Position numbers and translations under genes: made by a program. A stretch of 64,000 nt of DNA, taken from NCBI RefSeq assembly GCF_900116445.1, contig NZ_FPBH01000001.1, positions 248,001 to 312,000 of the forward strand, written 5' to 3'. Each line of letters starts with the position of its first letter. Position 1 is the stretch's first letter. Under the pieces are notes generated by a model. It searched no databases. It worked only from the letters and a program-made list of their open reading frames with translations, and was not told the DNA's origin. Positions 17,179 to 26,601 of the stretch are shown here, piece by piece. Origin of the DNA: Paraburkholderia aspalathi (GTDB lineage Bacteria; Pseudomonadota; Gammaproteobacteria; Burkholderiales; Burkholderiaceae).

Positions 17179-17874
17179 ATGACCCAAGACGAACTCAAGC
17201 AACTGGTCGGCCAGGCCGCCGCTGACTATGTGAACGCCAACGTGCCGGAAGGCTCCGTGATCGGCGTCGGCACCGGCTCCACCGCGAACTGTTTCATCGA
17301 CGCGCTGGCCGCCAGCAAGACCCGCTATCGTGGCGCGGTGTCGAGCTCGCTCGCCACTACCGCACGTTTGCAATCGCACGGCTTCAAGGTGCTCGATCTG
17401 AACGAGATCGAAACGTTGCCGGTGTATGTCGACGGCGCCGACGAGATCGACCGCAGCGGCGCGATGATCAAGGGCGGCGGCGGCGCGCTGACGCGCGAAA
17501 AGATCGTCGCGTCGGTGTCGGACGTATTCGTCTGCATCGCCGATGCGAGCAAGCTGGTCGACACGCTCGGTAACTTCCCGCTGCCGATCGAAGTCGTGCC
17601 GATGGCGCGTACCGCGATCGGCCGCCGCGTGACGGCGCTCGGCGGCGTGCCGGTCCTGCGCGTGACGAAGGACGGTGCACCGTTTATCACGGACAACGGC
17701 AACGAGATCCTCGACATCAAAGGTCTGAAGATCGCCGATCCGCGTGCACTCGAAGCACAGATCAATGCATGGCCGGGCGTCGTGACCGTTGGCCTGTTCG
17801 CAGAACGCGGAGCGAATCTGTGTCTGCTCGGCACTGATACAGGCGTAGAGGCGATTCGCTACGCCCTCAGTTAA
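17179..17874 (+). CDS. rpiA: Ribose-5-phosphate isomerase A
   Basis: A 231-aa enzyme interconverting ribose-5-phosphate and ribulose-5-phosphate in the pentose phosphate pathway. Family motifs are all present: [15 protein letters not shown] (phosphate binding), [23 protein letters not shown] with the catalytic Asp/Glu/Lys positions, and [11 protein letters not shown]. Normal length. A strong terminator follows at 17886-17924. Confidence 0.97.
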   Translation: MTQDELKQLVGQAAADYVNANVPEGSVIGVGTGSTANCFIDALAASKTRYRGAVSSSLATTARLQSHGFKVLDLNEIETLPVYVDGADEIDRSGAMIKGGGGALTREKIVASVSDVFVCIADASKLVDTLGNFPLPIEVVPMARTAIGRRVTALGGVPVLRVTKDGAPFITDNGNEILDIKGLKIADPRALEAQINAWPGVVTVGLFAERGANLCLLGTDTGVEAIRYALS

Positions 17875-17885
17875 CGCTGCGTATT

Positions 17886-17930
17886 CAAGGCATCGCACGG
17901 CGTCGAGCGCGGTGCGATGCCTTGTCTTAT
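17886..17930 (+). terminator. Rho-independent terminator after rpiA
   Basis: CAAGGCATCGCAC (17886-17898) pairs perfectly with GTGCGATGCCTTG (17912-17924), followed by TCTTAT. It closes the rnr-rlmB-rpiA unit. Confidence 0.8.
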
Positions 17931-18351
17931 GTCTCCGGCGGCTGTTGCTGCCTCGGTGCCGTGATCCGGCTCCCCCCTCCGAGCGTTCGGGCTCACTACA
18001 TATTCGCCTGGTGGCGCGAGCGCGCAACCCCAATGTCTCCGCCGCCTGGCGCTGCCTACCTTCCCGGTCGTCGGCCCGTGCTCTCTTGTGCGCGCAGGCC
18101 CCCCGATCCGTTTGTTGCCCCCGTTATTTGACGTTCTGGTTGCGGCCCACATGCTGCGCTGGTTTCGCTCGACTGTGACCATGGCGTGCTATCCGGGGCT
18201 GCGAACAGTGTCAGACCTTGGCGGCTGATCGACGAGCACGCACTTTTGGCCGTTTCTCGATTGCGGAGTGTGGCCGCGCGCACGCACTGCTGACGACACT
18301 CCTTTTAAACTCGGTTTCGTGGAGTTGGACTGCTGCGCGTAGGGCGACATC
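17931..18351. other. Gene-poor stretch
   Basis: No reading frame here has a recognisable family signature, and composition changes irregularly. I see no RNA gene or mobile-element end. Confidence 0.5.
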
Positions 18352-18507
18352 GTGAAAGTGACGATTGCCGCCGACTGGCTCATGGCGTCAGCAGAAGCAG
18401 AAGGCGTGCGCAAACAGATAGTCGAGAAATATCGAAATGCCGATCCATCCGATCGGCTCGACATCTTCAAGCACTGTGCGCCGATCACGCCAAACGGGTT
18501 GGATTGA
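18352..18507 (+). CDS. Possible small hypothetical protein (51 aa)
   Basis: A GTG at 18352 opens a 51-codon frame (KVTIAADWLMASAEAEGV, then RKQIVEKYRNADPSDRLDIF) with a plausible helical composition. It is too short to assign. It precedes the HigA-like gene by about 200 bp on the same strand; it does not resemble HigB toxins. It could be a remnant. Confidence 0.25.
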   Translation: MKVTIAADWLMASAEAEGVRKQIVEKYRNADPSDRLDIFKHCAPITPNGLD

Positions 18508-18703
18508 TAAAAGTGATTTTGAATTGTTAAAAATTCGTCTTACTAAATAAATTGAGAGATGAGCAATAGCAATTGCCGTTACTTGCGGAGATGGAGTTAT
18601 GACAGAGCGGCACGGCATCACTGCGGGGGAGTCGCGTTACGGCATGGCTGGATTACCCAACACCGAAAGAATACGATCTTCTCAAAAGGAGAATTCAAAG
18701 AAT

Positions 18704-19126
18704 ATGAATGCCGATCGCCTTTTGGGCCAGGTCCCTGACATCGCAGAAGCTTGGGCTGCGTTGCAGAGCAAGGTGTCTATCAAACCCATTCGTACCGAGC
18801 AGGAATACGAGGAGATGACGCAACTCGCGAATGCCCTGACGAAATATCCCCAGGGTGACACGGGCAATCCGCTGGTGGATCTGCTCGGCGTTCTGTCCGC
18901 TCTGATCGACTGCTGGGAAACTCGTCATGTGGTTCTCCCCAGTGCAGAACCACGTGAAGTGCTACGCCACCTGCTGGAAACGCATGGTCTCAAGCAAAAG
19001 GACCTGGCGGATATCGCCTCGCCAACGGTGGTCAGCGATATTCTCGCGGGGCGCCGTGCGATTAGCAAGAAAGTGGCAAAGGCGCTAGCTGTGCGTTTTC
19101 GAACGGACGTCGGCGCATTTCTATGA
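18704..19126 (+). CDS. HigA-like helix-turn-helix antitoxin/regulator
   Basis: 140 aa from ATG 18704, chosen because AAGGAG (18686-18691) lies upstream and the protein then begins as HigA-type antitoxins do. The N-terminal half (KPIRTEQEYEEMTQLANALT, LVDLLGVLSALIDCWE) is the HigA2-like dimerisation/toxin-contact part. The C-terminal half is an XRE-type HTH: REVLRHLLETHGLKQKDLAD, SPTVVSDILAGRRAISKKVAKAL. Such proteins normally repress an operon with a HigB-type RNase. No complete toxin gene is seen in the 200 bp upstream or directly downstream, so this is a solitary or orphaned antitoxin. Confidence 0.75.
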   Translation: MNADRLLGQVPDIAEAWAALQSKVSIKPIRTEQEYEEMTQLANALTKYPQGDTGNPLVDLLGVLSALIDCWETRHVVLPSAEPREVLRHLLETHGLKQKDLADIASPTVVSDILAGRRAISKKVAKALAVRFRTDVGAFL

Positions 19127-19734
19127 GATCTCGCTAAATATAGAGAATCGACGGTGCGAAGTGGGAAATGTGTTTTCGCTATATATAAACAATATTAATT
19201 CGCATGACTAATAAAAATAATACTAAGGGATAGTTTACCCGCATCGCCTTTTTTTGGGCGAGCGCCAGGCTTCTGCCACGGCGCTTTGGATTTAAGTCGC
19301 CCGCCGGCTTTCATGATGTTACTCATCCAAAATGCGAACTTCGTCTAAACAACCTGATTGGTGTGATGCCGCACGGAATGTATCCGGTCGAGGGCGTAGC
19401 GTATTGCTGTGGACTGAAGTACTGCTTATCAAGTGGATAAGACCGTGACGTGAAGCGACACGAAATGCACATCGGACCAAGGTGCAGACTCCCTCCGCGC
19501 TGGGCGCGCGTAGACGAGTCGAAACCCTGGGCAGGCTGCCGTTCGCGATCGACACGGTGGCGGTCGAAGAGATATATCGGCGCGGACGACAGAGTGCGTC
19601 CCGCCGCTAGCGATGCGGGAGGCGAGATTTCCGTTGCTGGTCCTACGGCCGGTTCGACGGAAATCAGGCAGCCGTGGGCGGCGATGAGTCGGGAGTGATC
19701 GTCGCGGGGAACGTTAAGGTCTGGGGTAACAGAA
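19127..19734. other. Upstream region of the EPS operon
   Basis: No gene is seen. 19130-19230 is very AT-rich, the rest has normal GC. It contains a 6-bp inverted repeat CTTATC-aagtg-GATAAG (19425-19441) and the leader hairpin listed at 19626-19665. The EPS promoter must lie in this stretch, but I cannot fix its -35/-10. Confidence 0.5.
19626..19665 (+). promoter_or_regulatory. Leader hairpin before the first EPS gene
   Basis: GATTTCCGT (19626-19634) and ACGGAAATC (19657-19665) form a perfect 9-bp stem around a 22-nt GC-rich loop, ending 69 bp before the ATG of the first EPS gene. There is no T-run, so it is not a standard terminator. It could be an operator or an RNA structure in the 5' leader. 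Confidence 0.4.
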
Positions 19735-20814
19735 ATGTCAGTACTAGTCCATCGATTGACCGACATCGCACTGATCGTACTGGGTGCGTTTGGCGCGCTG
19801 CACCTGAACTTGCCGCAAGTGGGTCATCCACACGAGCTTGATCCGTCGCTCGTCGCGTTCGTTGCTGCCCTTGCTCTGTCCGTGTTTCCGGCTTGCGGAA
19901 CCTACCCTGCGCGGCGTACGCGGGCGGTGTTCGGCCTTGCGAGCCGCACTGCATTCGCGTGGCTCGCTGTCCAGCTCTGCGGCCTTGGGTTGCTCTATGC
20001 AATTCATCGTGAGAACCAGTTGCCGTTGCAGTGGTTCCTCTATTGGACGCTCACGACCGGCATATCCCTGCTCGGCTCGCATACGCTCATCTTCGGCGAA
20101 TTCAAACTTGCCCGTTTCGCGGGACTTCGGCTCGCCGGCACTTCGGGCTTCGATGCCGAAATCGATACGACGCCCCGCGAATATGGCCTGGACAGCGCTG
20201 GAGCCGTACGAAAGGTCGTCAAGCGCAGCTTTGACGTCGTGGTCAGTGCGTTGTTGATAGTCGCGCTGCTGCCGGTCCTCGTTTTGCTCGCGGCGGTCGT
20301 GTTGAGCGATGGAGGCCCGGCCGTGTTCGGACACGTCCGTGTGGGGCATAAAGGGAAGAAATTTCGTTGCCTAAAGTTCCGTTCGATGGTTGTGAACGCA
20401 GACCAGGTGCTCAAGACCTTGATTGAAAACGATCCGCAGGCGCGTGCCGAGTGGGAACGTGATTTCAAGCTCAAGAACGACGTGCGGGTCACCCGTATCG
20501 GCCGGTTTCTACGCCGTACCAGTCTGGATGAGTTGCCGCAGTTATGGAACGTGATGCGCGGCGATATGAGCCTGGTCGGACCGCGCCCTATCATCGACCA
20601 GGAACTGGAGCGCTATGGAACAAACGTCATGTACTACCTGATGGCCAAACCCGGCATAACAGGCCTGTGGCAGGTCAGCGGCCGCAGTACGACGGACTAC
20701 GCGACGCGGGTGTCCCTGGATGTCGCCTATGTGAAGAACTGGTCGTTGCTCCGGGACGTCGCCATTCTTTTTAGGACTTTCAAGGTGGTCTTCAAGGGGA
20801 GTGGCGCGTACTGA
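19735..20814 (+). CDS. Undecaprenyl-phosphate phosphoglycosyl transferase (WbaP/WcaJ family)
   Basis: 359 aa. It starts EPS repeat-unit synthesis by moving a hexose-1-phosphate onto undecaprenyl phosphate at the inner membrane. Four membrane helices fill residues 1-125. The sugar transferase domain follows: KRSFDVVVSALLIVALLPVL, CLKFRSMVVNADQVL, RRTSLDELPQLWNVMRGDMS, LVGPRPIIDQELERYG, PGITGLWQVSGRSTTDY, ending in GAY. The end and the linker text are closest to the WbaP (galactose-1-P) type, but glucose cannot be excluded. At 359 aa it is about 100 residues shorter than usual: the soluble Rossmann-like middle domain is missing. First gene of the export block; wza follows. Confidence 0.9.
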   Translation: MSVLVHRLTDIALIVLGAFGALHLNLPQVGHPHELDPSLVAFVAALALSVFPACGTYPARRTRAVFGLASRTAFAWLAVQLCGLGLLYAIHRENQLPLQWFLYWTLTTGISLLGSHTLIFGEFKLARFAGLRLAGTSGFDAEIDTTPREYGLDSAGAVRKVVKRSFDVVVSALLIVALLPVLVLLAAVVLSDGGPAVFGHVRVGHKGKKFRCLKFRSMVVNADQVLKTLIENDPQARAEWERDFKLKNDVRVTRIGRFLRRTSLDELPQLWNVMRGDMSLVGPRPIIDQELERYGTNVMYYLMAKPGITGLWQVSGRSTTDYATRVSLDVAYVKNWSLLRDVAILFRTFKVVFKGSGAY

Positions 20815-20963
20815 ATCGGAGGTGACGGGTTGATCGAAGGCTATAAGGCCGGGCGGCGTGGGGCGGCTGGGTATCGCCAGCAAAAAGTAAGAAAAAATTC
20901 TACATAGTGATGTGCGCGTTGCAACGGGGGCATCAGGTTGGACGCGCGACAGAGGGAGTAGCG

Positions 20964-22274
20964 ATGATGTTACGCAACAAGTTGGGTTCGGAAAGGACCA
21001 CGAACGCGCAAGAGTCAAATGTATTGGTTGAAGAGCGAGCAGACCCGGTGCACGATTCATTCAGGCGAACTCGTGCTGCAAGCTGCCGACAACAGGTCAG
21101 GACTGCGGTCACCGGCGCTGCGCTGGCGGTATGCCTGGCAGGGTGTGCATGGTCACCTGGGATGTCATTCAGTCCCCCATCCGGAACGTCTGGTCCGGGA
21201 CAAGCGGAGGGGGGCAGCGGTCTCGCCAGCAGCAGCGTGCGCGCGACGGCAGACGCTCACCCGGGTAAGGGTGTGGATGCGGTCCCCACGGGCAGCCTGA
21301 TCGAAATCACCGACGATCTGGTTGAAAAGGAACGCGCCGAACGCTCGAAGGCGGTGCCTGACGAAGTCACGCAATTGTTCGCGAAGCCAGCGCCATACAC
21401 GTTAGGGGCCGGCGACATATTAAGCATTGTCGTATGGGATCACCCTGAGCTGAATATGCCGGGCTCCTCGCCGTCCGCCGGACCTGAAGCGAACAGCGCA
21501 GGTTCGATGACCTCGGGCTATACAGTCGACTCGGGTGGCATGATCCAGTATGCCTATATCGGTCCACTCAAGGTGGCAGCGCTCACCGAAATGGAGGCGC
21601 GTGATCTGCTGGCCCAAAAACTCAGCCGTTACGTGCGCCAACCTCAGGTGACGTTGCGGATTGAGACTTATCGGAGCAAGCGGATCTATCTGGACGGCGC
21701 AATCAGGAATCCCGGCGTGCAGGTTCTCAACGACATGCCGATGACCTTGCCCGAAGCCATCAATCGTGCCGGAGGATTTACGCCTACCGCGGACAGGTCG
21801 ATGGTCGCAATTACGCGTGGCGACAAGACCGTGAATGTTGATATCCCCGGCATGATTGCAAAGGGCGTGAACCCCGACAACATCGAACTGCGCAGAGGCG
21901 ATATGGTGCGCGTCTTCGCGCAGACCGACACGAAAGTGTACGTTTTTGGCGAAGTCCAACGTCCGGGGAGTTTGACGTTCAACAACGGCCGAATGAGTTT
22001 GAACGAAGCGCTAGGTGACGCCGGCGGCATCAGTCAAACCTCGGGAGATGCGTCGCAGGTCTTTGTCGTGCGCGGGCGCGACGTGGGTAAGCCGGTGGTC
22101 TTTCACCTGAATGCCGGGTCTCCGGCTGCGATGGCAACTGCGGATGGCTTTGAGCTAAAGCCAAATGACGTGGTGTTTGTCGATGCATCTGCACTTGTCA
22201 GGTGGAGCCGCGTGATCGGTTTGATTGTGCCAAGTACACAGGCGGCAGCTGCTGGCCGGGCCATCGGTTACTAA
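20964..22274 (+). CDS. wza: Wza-type polysaccharide export lipoprotein
   Basis: 436 aa from ATG 20964 (AGGGAG at 20953-20958). The lipobox LAGC gives lipidated C61, so the leader is unusually long (about 60 residues), with a hydrophobic stretch only just before the Cys. Poly_export (PES) domain: YTLGAGDILSIVVWDHPELN and GMIQYAYIGPLKVAALTEME. Two SLBB domains follow (RSKRIYLDGAIRNPGVQVL, DTKVYVFGEVQRPGSLTF), then a C-terminal amphipathic region (ALVRWSRVIGLIVPSTQAA) that forms the outer-membrane alpha-barrel. It makes the octameric EPS export channel and works with Wzc, encoded next. Confidence 0.93.
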   Translation: MMLRNKLGSERTTNAQESNVLVEERADPVHDSFRRTRAASCRQQVRTAVTGAALAVCLAGCAWSPGMSFSPPSGTSGPGQAEGGSGLASSSVRATADAHPGKGVDAVPTGSLIEITDDLVEKERAERSKAVPDEVTQLFAKPAPYTLGAGDILSIVVWDHPELNMPGSSPSAGPEANSAGSMTSGYTVDSGGMIQYAYIGPLKVAALTEMEARDLLAQKLSRYVRQPQVTLRIETYRSKRIYLDGAIRNPGVQVLNDMPMTLPEAINRAGGFTPTADRSMVAITRGDKTVNVDIPGMIAKGVNPDNIELRRGDMVRVFAQTDTKVYVFGEVQRPGSLTFNNGRMSLNEALGDAGGISQTSGDASQVFVVRGRDVGKPVVFHLNAGSPAAMATADGFELKPNDVVFVDASALVRWSRVIGLIVPSTQAAAAGRAIGY

Positions 22275-22371
22275 TGAACCAAAAATCTGTTTGGCCTGGC
22301 GGCAGTGCATCCGGCAGAGCGATGGCGAAAGCAGGCGTTGCCGGAACGTTTGGGAATAGGGGAGAAGGCAC

Positions 22372-24597
22372 ATGAATTACCATGACCCGTCAATTAATAC
22401 CATAGATGTAGTCCCCGAACAGGCGGACCATCTTGGTGTCTTTCTGGACGTCCTGTATCAGAACCGCGGCATGATCGCGCTGATCACCGCGTGCTTTCTT
22501 TTTATGGGTGCGGCTTATGCACTGCTCGCGGCGCCGGTGTATCAGGCCGATATTCTGATCCAGGTTCAGGAGAATCCGAATGCTGCCAAGGACGCCTTGG
22601 GTGACGTGAAGTCGATGTTCGCTGTCAAGACGGCTGCTTCGGCCGAGATCGAGGTGTTGCGCTCCAGACTGGTGATCGCGGGAGCCGTGACCAGTGCGCA
22701 ACTCAGCCTCAGCGCGACGCCGCGGTATTTTCCGGTAGTCGGCCGGTGGATTGCTGGCCACCTGAGTGATCTGGCCCACTCCGGCATGGGCGGCTATGCA
22801 TGGGGTTATGAGCGGATCAGCGTTTCGAAATTCGATGTGCCCGATGCACTGCAAGGCGTGACATTTATCCTGACACTGCACAAGAACGGCAACTATTTGC
22901 TGAAGTACAAAAGCATCGAGTTGCCCGGGCGCGTCGGTGAACTGTTGCACGCTGAAACGGCCGAAGGGCCAGTTGATCTCCTCGTGGACCAGATCGTCGG
23001 AAAGCCGGGCGTCGGTTTTGAACTTGTTCGGACTTCGGAGCTTGCTGCGATTCAGCGTGTGCAATCGGGCTTGTTGATTTCGGAGAAAGGTAAGGAATCT
23101 GATGTGATCGGCGTAGCTCTGGAGGGCACCGATCCGAAAAAGATCAGCGCTATTCTCGATGCGATCGGTGCGGCGTATGTTCGGCAAAATGTCTTGCGTA
23201 CTCAGGAAGAGGCACAGAAGTCGATCACATTTCTCGATGCTCAATTGCCTGAACTGAAGTCCAAACTGGAGGTCGCGGAAAGCGAGTTCAACGCATTTCG
23301 GGCGAAGAACGGGACAGTGGATCTTAGCGCGGAAGCAGCCGCGCTTCTGCAACGGTCGACCCAGGCGAAAAGCAAGGTCGCCGACCTTGAGCAGCAGCGA
23401 GCGTTGCTTCTCGCGCGGTACACATCGGAAAACCCGGCAGTGATCGCCGTCAACGACCAATTAAGCGAGGCTCAGAGGGAGGTTGGAGGCATTGCTTCCG
23501 TGACCAAGCAACTGCCGCCGATGGAGCAGAGCCTGCTGCGGCTGCAGAGAGAGGTTCAGGTGGATACCTCCATCTACACGAACCTCTTGAACACCCGTGA
23601 GCAACTGCGTCTTCTCAAAGCGGGGAAGGTGTCGAATGTGCGATTGGTAGATACCGCTATCGTGCCGGATAGTCCGATTCGGCCGAAACGCGTGCTTGCG
23701 ATTATCGGAGCCTTGATGGCGGGCCTGTTCGCGAGCGTCGTGTTGGTATTGCTCAAGCGAAGGCTCTTTGACGGCGTCACCATTCAGAACGAAATTGAAA
23801 CCGGCACCGGGCTGTCCGTGTACGCGACGATTCCTCGCAGCAGAGTACAGGAAACGCTGGCCCGTAGTCTTCTACGCAACACCGATTCAAATCTTGTGCT
23901 GGCGCACGCAGCGGCGGGCGATGCAGCGATCGAAAGTCTGCGAAGCTTCAGAAGCGCGCTTGAGTTTGCTCTCGTCGACGCACCTAACCGGATTGTCTTG
24001 CTCGCCGGGCCGACGCCCATCGTGGGCAAGTCATTCGTCTCGGTTAATCTCGCGGCGTTGATCGGGGCGTCGGGGCAACGTGTGCTGCTGGTCGATGCTG
24101 ATCTGAGAAGGGGCACGTTGCACCAATATCTTGGAGTTCCATGCAGCCCTGGCATTACCAATATCGTGACGCGTGACAAGACGTTCGAAGATGCTGTACA
24201 CCGCGGCATTCTGCCAGGTGTCGATTTCATCGCGAACGGAGGATACATACAGAACGCAAGCGAAATTCTCAAGCATCGGAACTTCCTCGCGTTCGCCCAG
24301 CAGGTAGACAGCGAATACGACGTGGTCCTGATCGACGCGCCGCCTATTCTGCCGGTTGCCGATTCAGGCATTGTGGCTTCGATTGCGGGAATGGTGTTCG
24401 TGATTGCACGACACGGCGTGACAACGGTGGAGGAACTGCGCGAGTCGACGCGCAGGTTCGAGCAGATCGGTGTGCCGATTCGCGGTGTCATTTTCAACGA
24501 CGCGATGTCGAGACCAGGTCGCTACGGGAAAGCGTACGCCGCCTACGGATATTCCAGCTACACCACCGGAGTACCCGCCAAGGGAACTGAGGCCTGA
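22372..24597 (+). CDS. wzc: Wzc-type polysaccharide co-polymerase / bacterial tyrosine kinase
   Basis: 741 aa. Wzz domain with two membrane helices (MIALITACFLFMGAAYALLA near 40; VLAIIGALMAGLFASVVLVLL near 450) enclosing a periplasmic coiled-coil region. The cytoplasmic BY-kinase domain has Walker A-like GPTPIVGKS with K553, Walker A' LLVDADLRRG and Walker B DVVLIDAPP. The C-terminal tyrosine cluster (RYGKAYAAYGYSSY) is the autophosphorylation tail. It controls chain length and export through Wza. No Wzb-type phosphatase gene is seen in this window, although one normally accompanies wzc. Confidence 0.94.
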   Translation: MNYHDPSINTIDVVPEQADHLGVFLDVLYQNRGMIALITACFLFMGAAYALLAAPVYQADILIQVQENPNAAKDALGDVKSMFAVKTAASAEIEVLRSRLVIAGAVTSAQLSLSATPRYFPVVGRWIAGHLSDLAHSGMGGYAWGYERISVSKFDVPDALQGVTFILTLHKNGNYLLKYKSIELPGRVGELLHAETAEGPVDLLVDQIVGKPGVGFELVRTSELAAIQRVQSGLLISEKGKESDVIGVALEGTDPKKISAILDAIGAAYVRQNVLRTQEEAQKSITFLDAQLPELKSKLEVAESEFNAFRAKNGTVDLSAEAAALLQRSTQAKSKVADLEQQRALLLARYTSENPAVIAVNDQLSEAQREVGGIASVTKQLPPMEQSLLRLQREVQVDTSIYTNLLNTREQLRLLKAGKVSNVRLVDTAIVPDSPIRPKRVLAIIGALMAGLFASVVLVLLKRRLFDGVTIQNEIETGTGLSVYATIPRSRVQETLARSLLRNTDSNLVLAHAAAGDAAIESLRSFRSALEFALVDAPNRIVLLAGPTPIVGKSFVSVNLAALIGASGQRVLLVDADLRRGTLHQYLGVPCSPGITNIVTRDKTFEDAVHRGILPGVDFIANGGYIQNASEILKHRNFLAFAQQVDSEYDVVLIDAPPILPVADSGIVASIAGMVFVIARHGVTTVEELRESTRRFEQIGVPIRGVIFNDAMSRPGRYGKAYAAYGYSSYTTGVPAKGTEA

Positions 24598-24766
24598 CAT
24601 TGCAAGGGGGCGCGAGCGCGCAGTATGTGTGTCGGTACGCGATTCAGCAACTAGTGGAGCTGATTCGCGGACGGACGCCGTACGGGGCGATACGCCCGTA
24701 CACCCGTGGCTCGTCGCTCGAATCGGCAGCCTCGGGATAGCGGTCAGGCGCTGGCGAACGCGTTCA

Positions 24767-26164
24767 GGTTCCCGGCGTGTCCGCGAGTGTGACTTCGAGC
24801 AGAATGACGTGGTCAGGTACGTTCACGGTGAGTTGGCGCAAATCGCGATGGCTGGCGAGCGGCGCCGCCGAAACGAGCGGATCGTACAGGTCAACACGGC
24901 TCGCTTTCACGCCGAAGTCAAGTTCGACAGAGGCAGGCGGGCTGGTGAGCGGTGTCCCCGCCGCCCGGTCCCAGATCGGCGTTTCGTTCCATAGCGCCAG
25001 TACGAAGCGACCGTCCTTTTTCCGCAGCAGCAAACTGTTCGCCGATACCGGCATTTCGGAGAGTCTATAAGCGAGGGTGCCACGCACCGCGCCGGTTGTG
25101 CCGTTCGCGCGCAGTGTCGTGCCAGCGTTCAGTATCGACGTGAGATTGCGAATCGCGTGGGCCACCTGTTTGGGACTATTGTCGTTGCGAAAGAGTCCGT
25201 AGTGCATTTCGCCGCTCTTGTTCTGCGGATCGGGTTTCTGGTCGAGCAGTTCGTAGACAAAGGTCCGTTTTACGCCCGCCGCCGCCGCGTCCATGTAGCC
25301 GTTGAGAACACCCTTGGCCTGGGTCGGCTCGTCGACGCCGAGCATGTACCAGCCTGCCTGAGGCATCGAGAAGTAGCCGAATTCGGTGATGACGAGCGGC
25401 AGCTGAAACTTCTTGACGGCATCAATGGCCGCGCCCATCCACCTGTCGCCGTTCGCGTTATAGGTTGGTTGTTCGCCGTTTTGTGGGTAGACATGCTGAT
25501 TCGCGTAATCGGCGGAATCTGCGCGCGTCTCGACTGACTTCTCGTCGTAGCCGGTGAGATCGTAGACGTGCACGCCCTTGAGTTCCGGCGTGGCGTGTAC
25601 ACGTGCGTAGATCTCGCGCTGCACGGCGAGCCCGGCAGCGGTGCCCGTGAGGCCGTGATAGGGGATCGGCCAGTTGTTGATCTCGTTGAAACCTTCGATG
25701 GCCGTGACACTGCCAGGCACTGTGACGTTCAATTTCGCAGCCTGTCCGATTGACTCCGCAAAGTTCGAGCCCGTCAGGAAGTTGAATTTGACGCCGTGTT
25801 GCGCGAGATAGACATAGCTTGAAAACGGCGGACTGCTGCCGGGCGCATAGTCGCGCACGTGATGGATGCCGAGCCATGCCAGATCGTCGGCGACGTTACG
25901 TACGTTGACATAGGCGCCATCGGTATAGTTGACGTGGGTAATGACAGCGAGTGTCTCGATGAAGGTGTCGGCAGGCATGGCTCGCACAGCATCGCTGGCT
26001 TGCACCGTCGATACGCACGCGAGCACGCAGATGCCTGCTGCGACGCTTTCGGCGGCGCGTGTGCCGAACCACCGGTATGTTTTCGTCCGGTTCGCGGATC
26101 GCGAACCGGACGAGACGGCTGTGTTGGCGGGCAGGACACGGGTGGTTGCTACGGGATGCTTCAC
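24767..26164 (-). CDS. Exported clan-A glycoside hydrolase (cellulase-like)
   Basis: About 465 aa from the GTG at 26164, preceded by AAGGAA at normal spacing; an upstream in-frame ATG at 26257 would add 31 poorly conserved residues. A membrane/signal segment (SVAAGICVLACVSTVQA-SD) is followed by a TIM-barrel with the two catalytic glutamates of clan GH-A: acid/base in AIEGFNEINNW and nucleophile in PLVITEFGYFS. A C-terminal beta-domain follows (LPVSANSLLLRKKDGRFVLALW-like). It is the only gene on the minus strand inside the wza-wzc-GT run, so it has its own control. It could trim or degrade the EPS in the periplasm. The stop codon is at about 24764-24766. Confidence 0.8.
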
Positions 26165-26601
26165 GGCGGATTCCTTGTGTGAGAGGGCTGCCGGCTCCGT
26201 GCGCGTTGCGCGATGCCGGCATCTCGATGGTTTGGCCTCTGTTGGAGACGCATTCAAAGATCATCTTGATACGTTGTTGCGTCCTTCGTGTGTGCGACGG
26301 CGAACGGATAGGACGTGACATGCTGCGCGAAGGTGTGGGTCTCCGAGGCAAAGGGATATCCTGGCCCGCCCGGCCCGCCGCGGCGGGCTGCGTTTTTGTA
26401 CGCGCGGGCGTTCCGGTTCACCTATGCGATTGCCGGCGAACGGGGCCCGGTGTGAAAACTGGCGTTGCATGAGCGACGGCGAACATTTTTCTGGCTGCGG
26501 GTCGGTCACACTCTGGGCCATATGACCTGTATGACGCGGTCTGTCGAATCTGGTTGTGTGCCGCGGTGACTTTGCGCACGCGTAACGACGTACCTTGAGC
26601 G
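26165..26601. other. Divergent intergenic region between hydrolase and GT genes
   Basis: No gene. It must hold divergent promoters for the hydrolase (minus) and the GT operon (plus). It contains the 40-bp repeat at 26273-26312 shared with the megasynthase upstream region. Confidence 0.5.
26273..26312 (+). repeat. 40-bp repeat, copy 1 (EPS)
   Basis: Begins GTTGTTGC and ends GTGTGTGCGACGGCGAACGG-ATAGG. It matches, at 36 of 40 positions, the reverse complement of 57783-57822, upstream of the NRPS-PKS gene. Flanking sequence is unrelated, so this is a short conserved element and not a duplication of a larger region. Confidence 0.65.

Noticed and set aside
24598..24763. Possible small gene between wzc and the glycosidase
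   Set aside because: The frame at 24470-24994 lies mostly over the two flanking genes and carries no signature.
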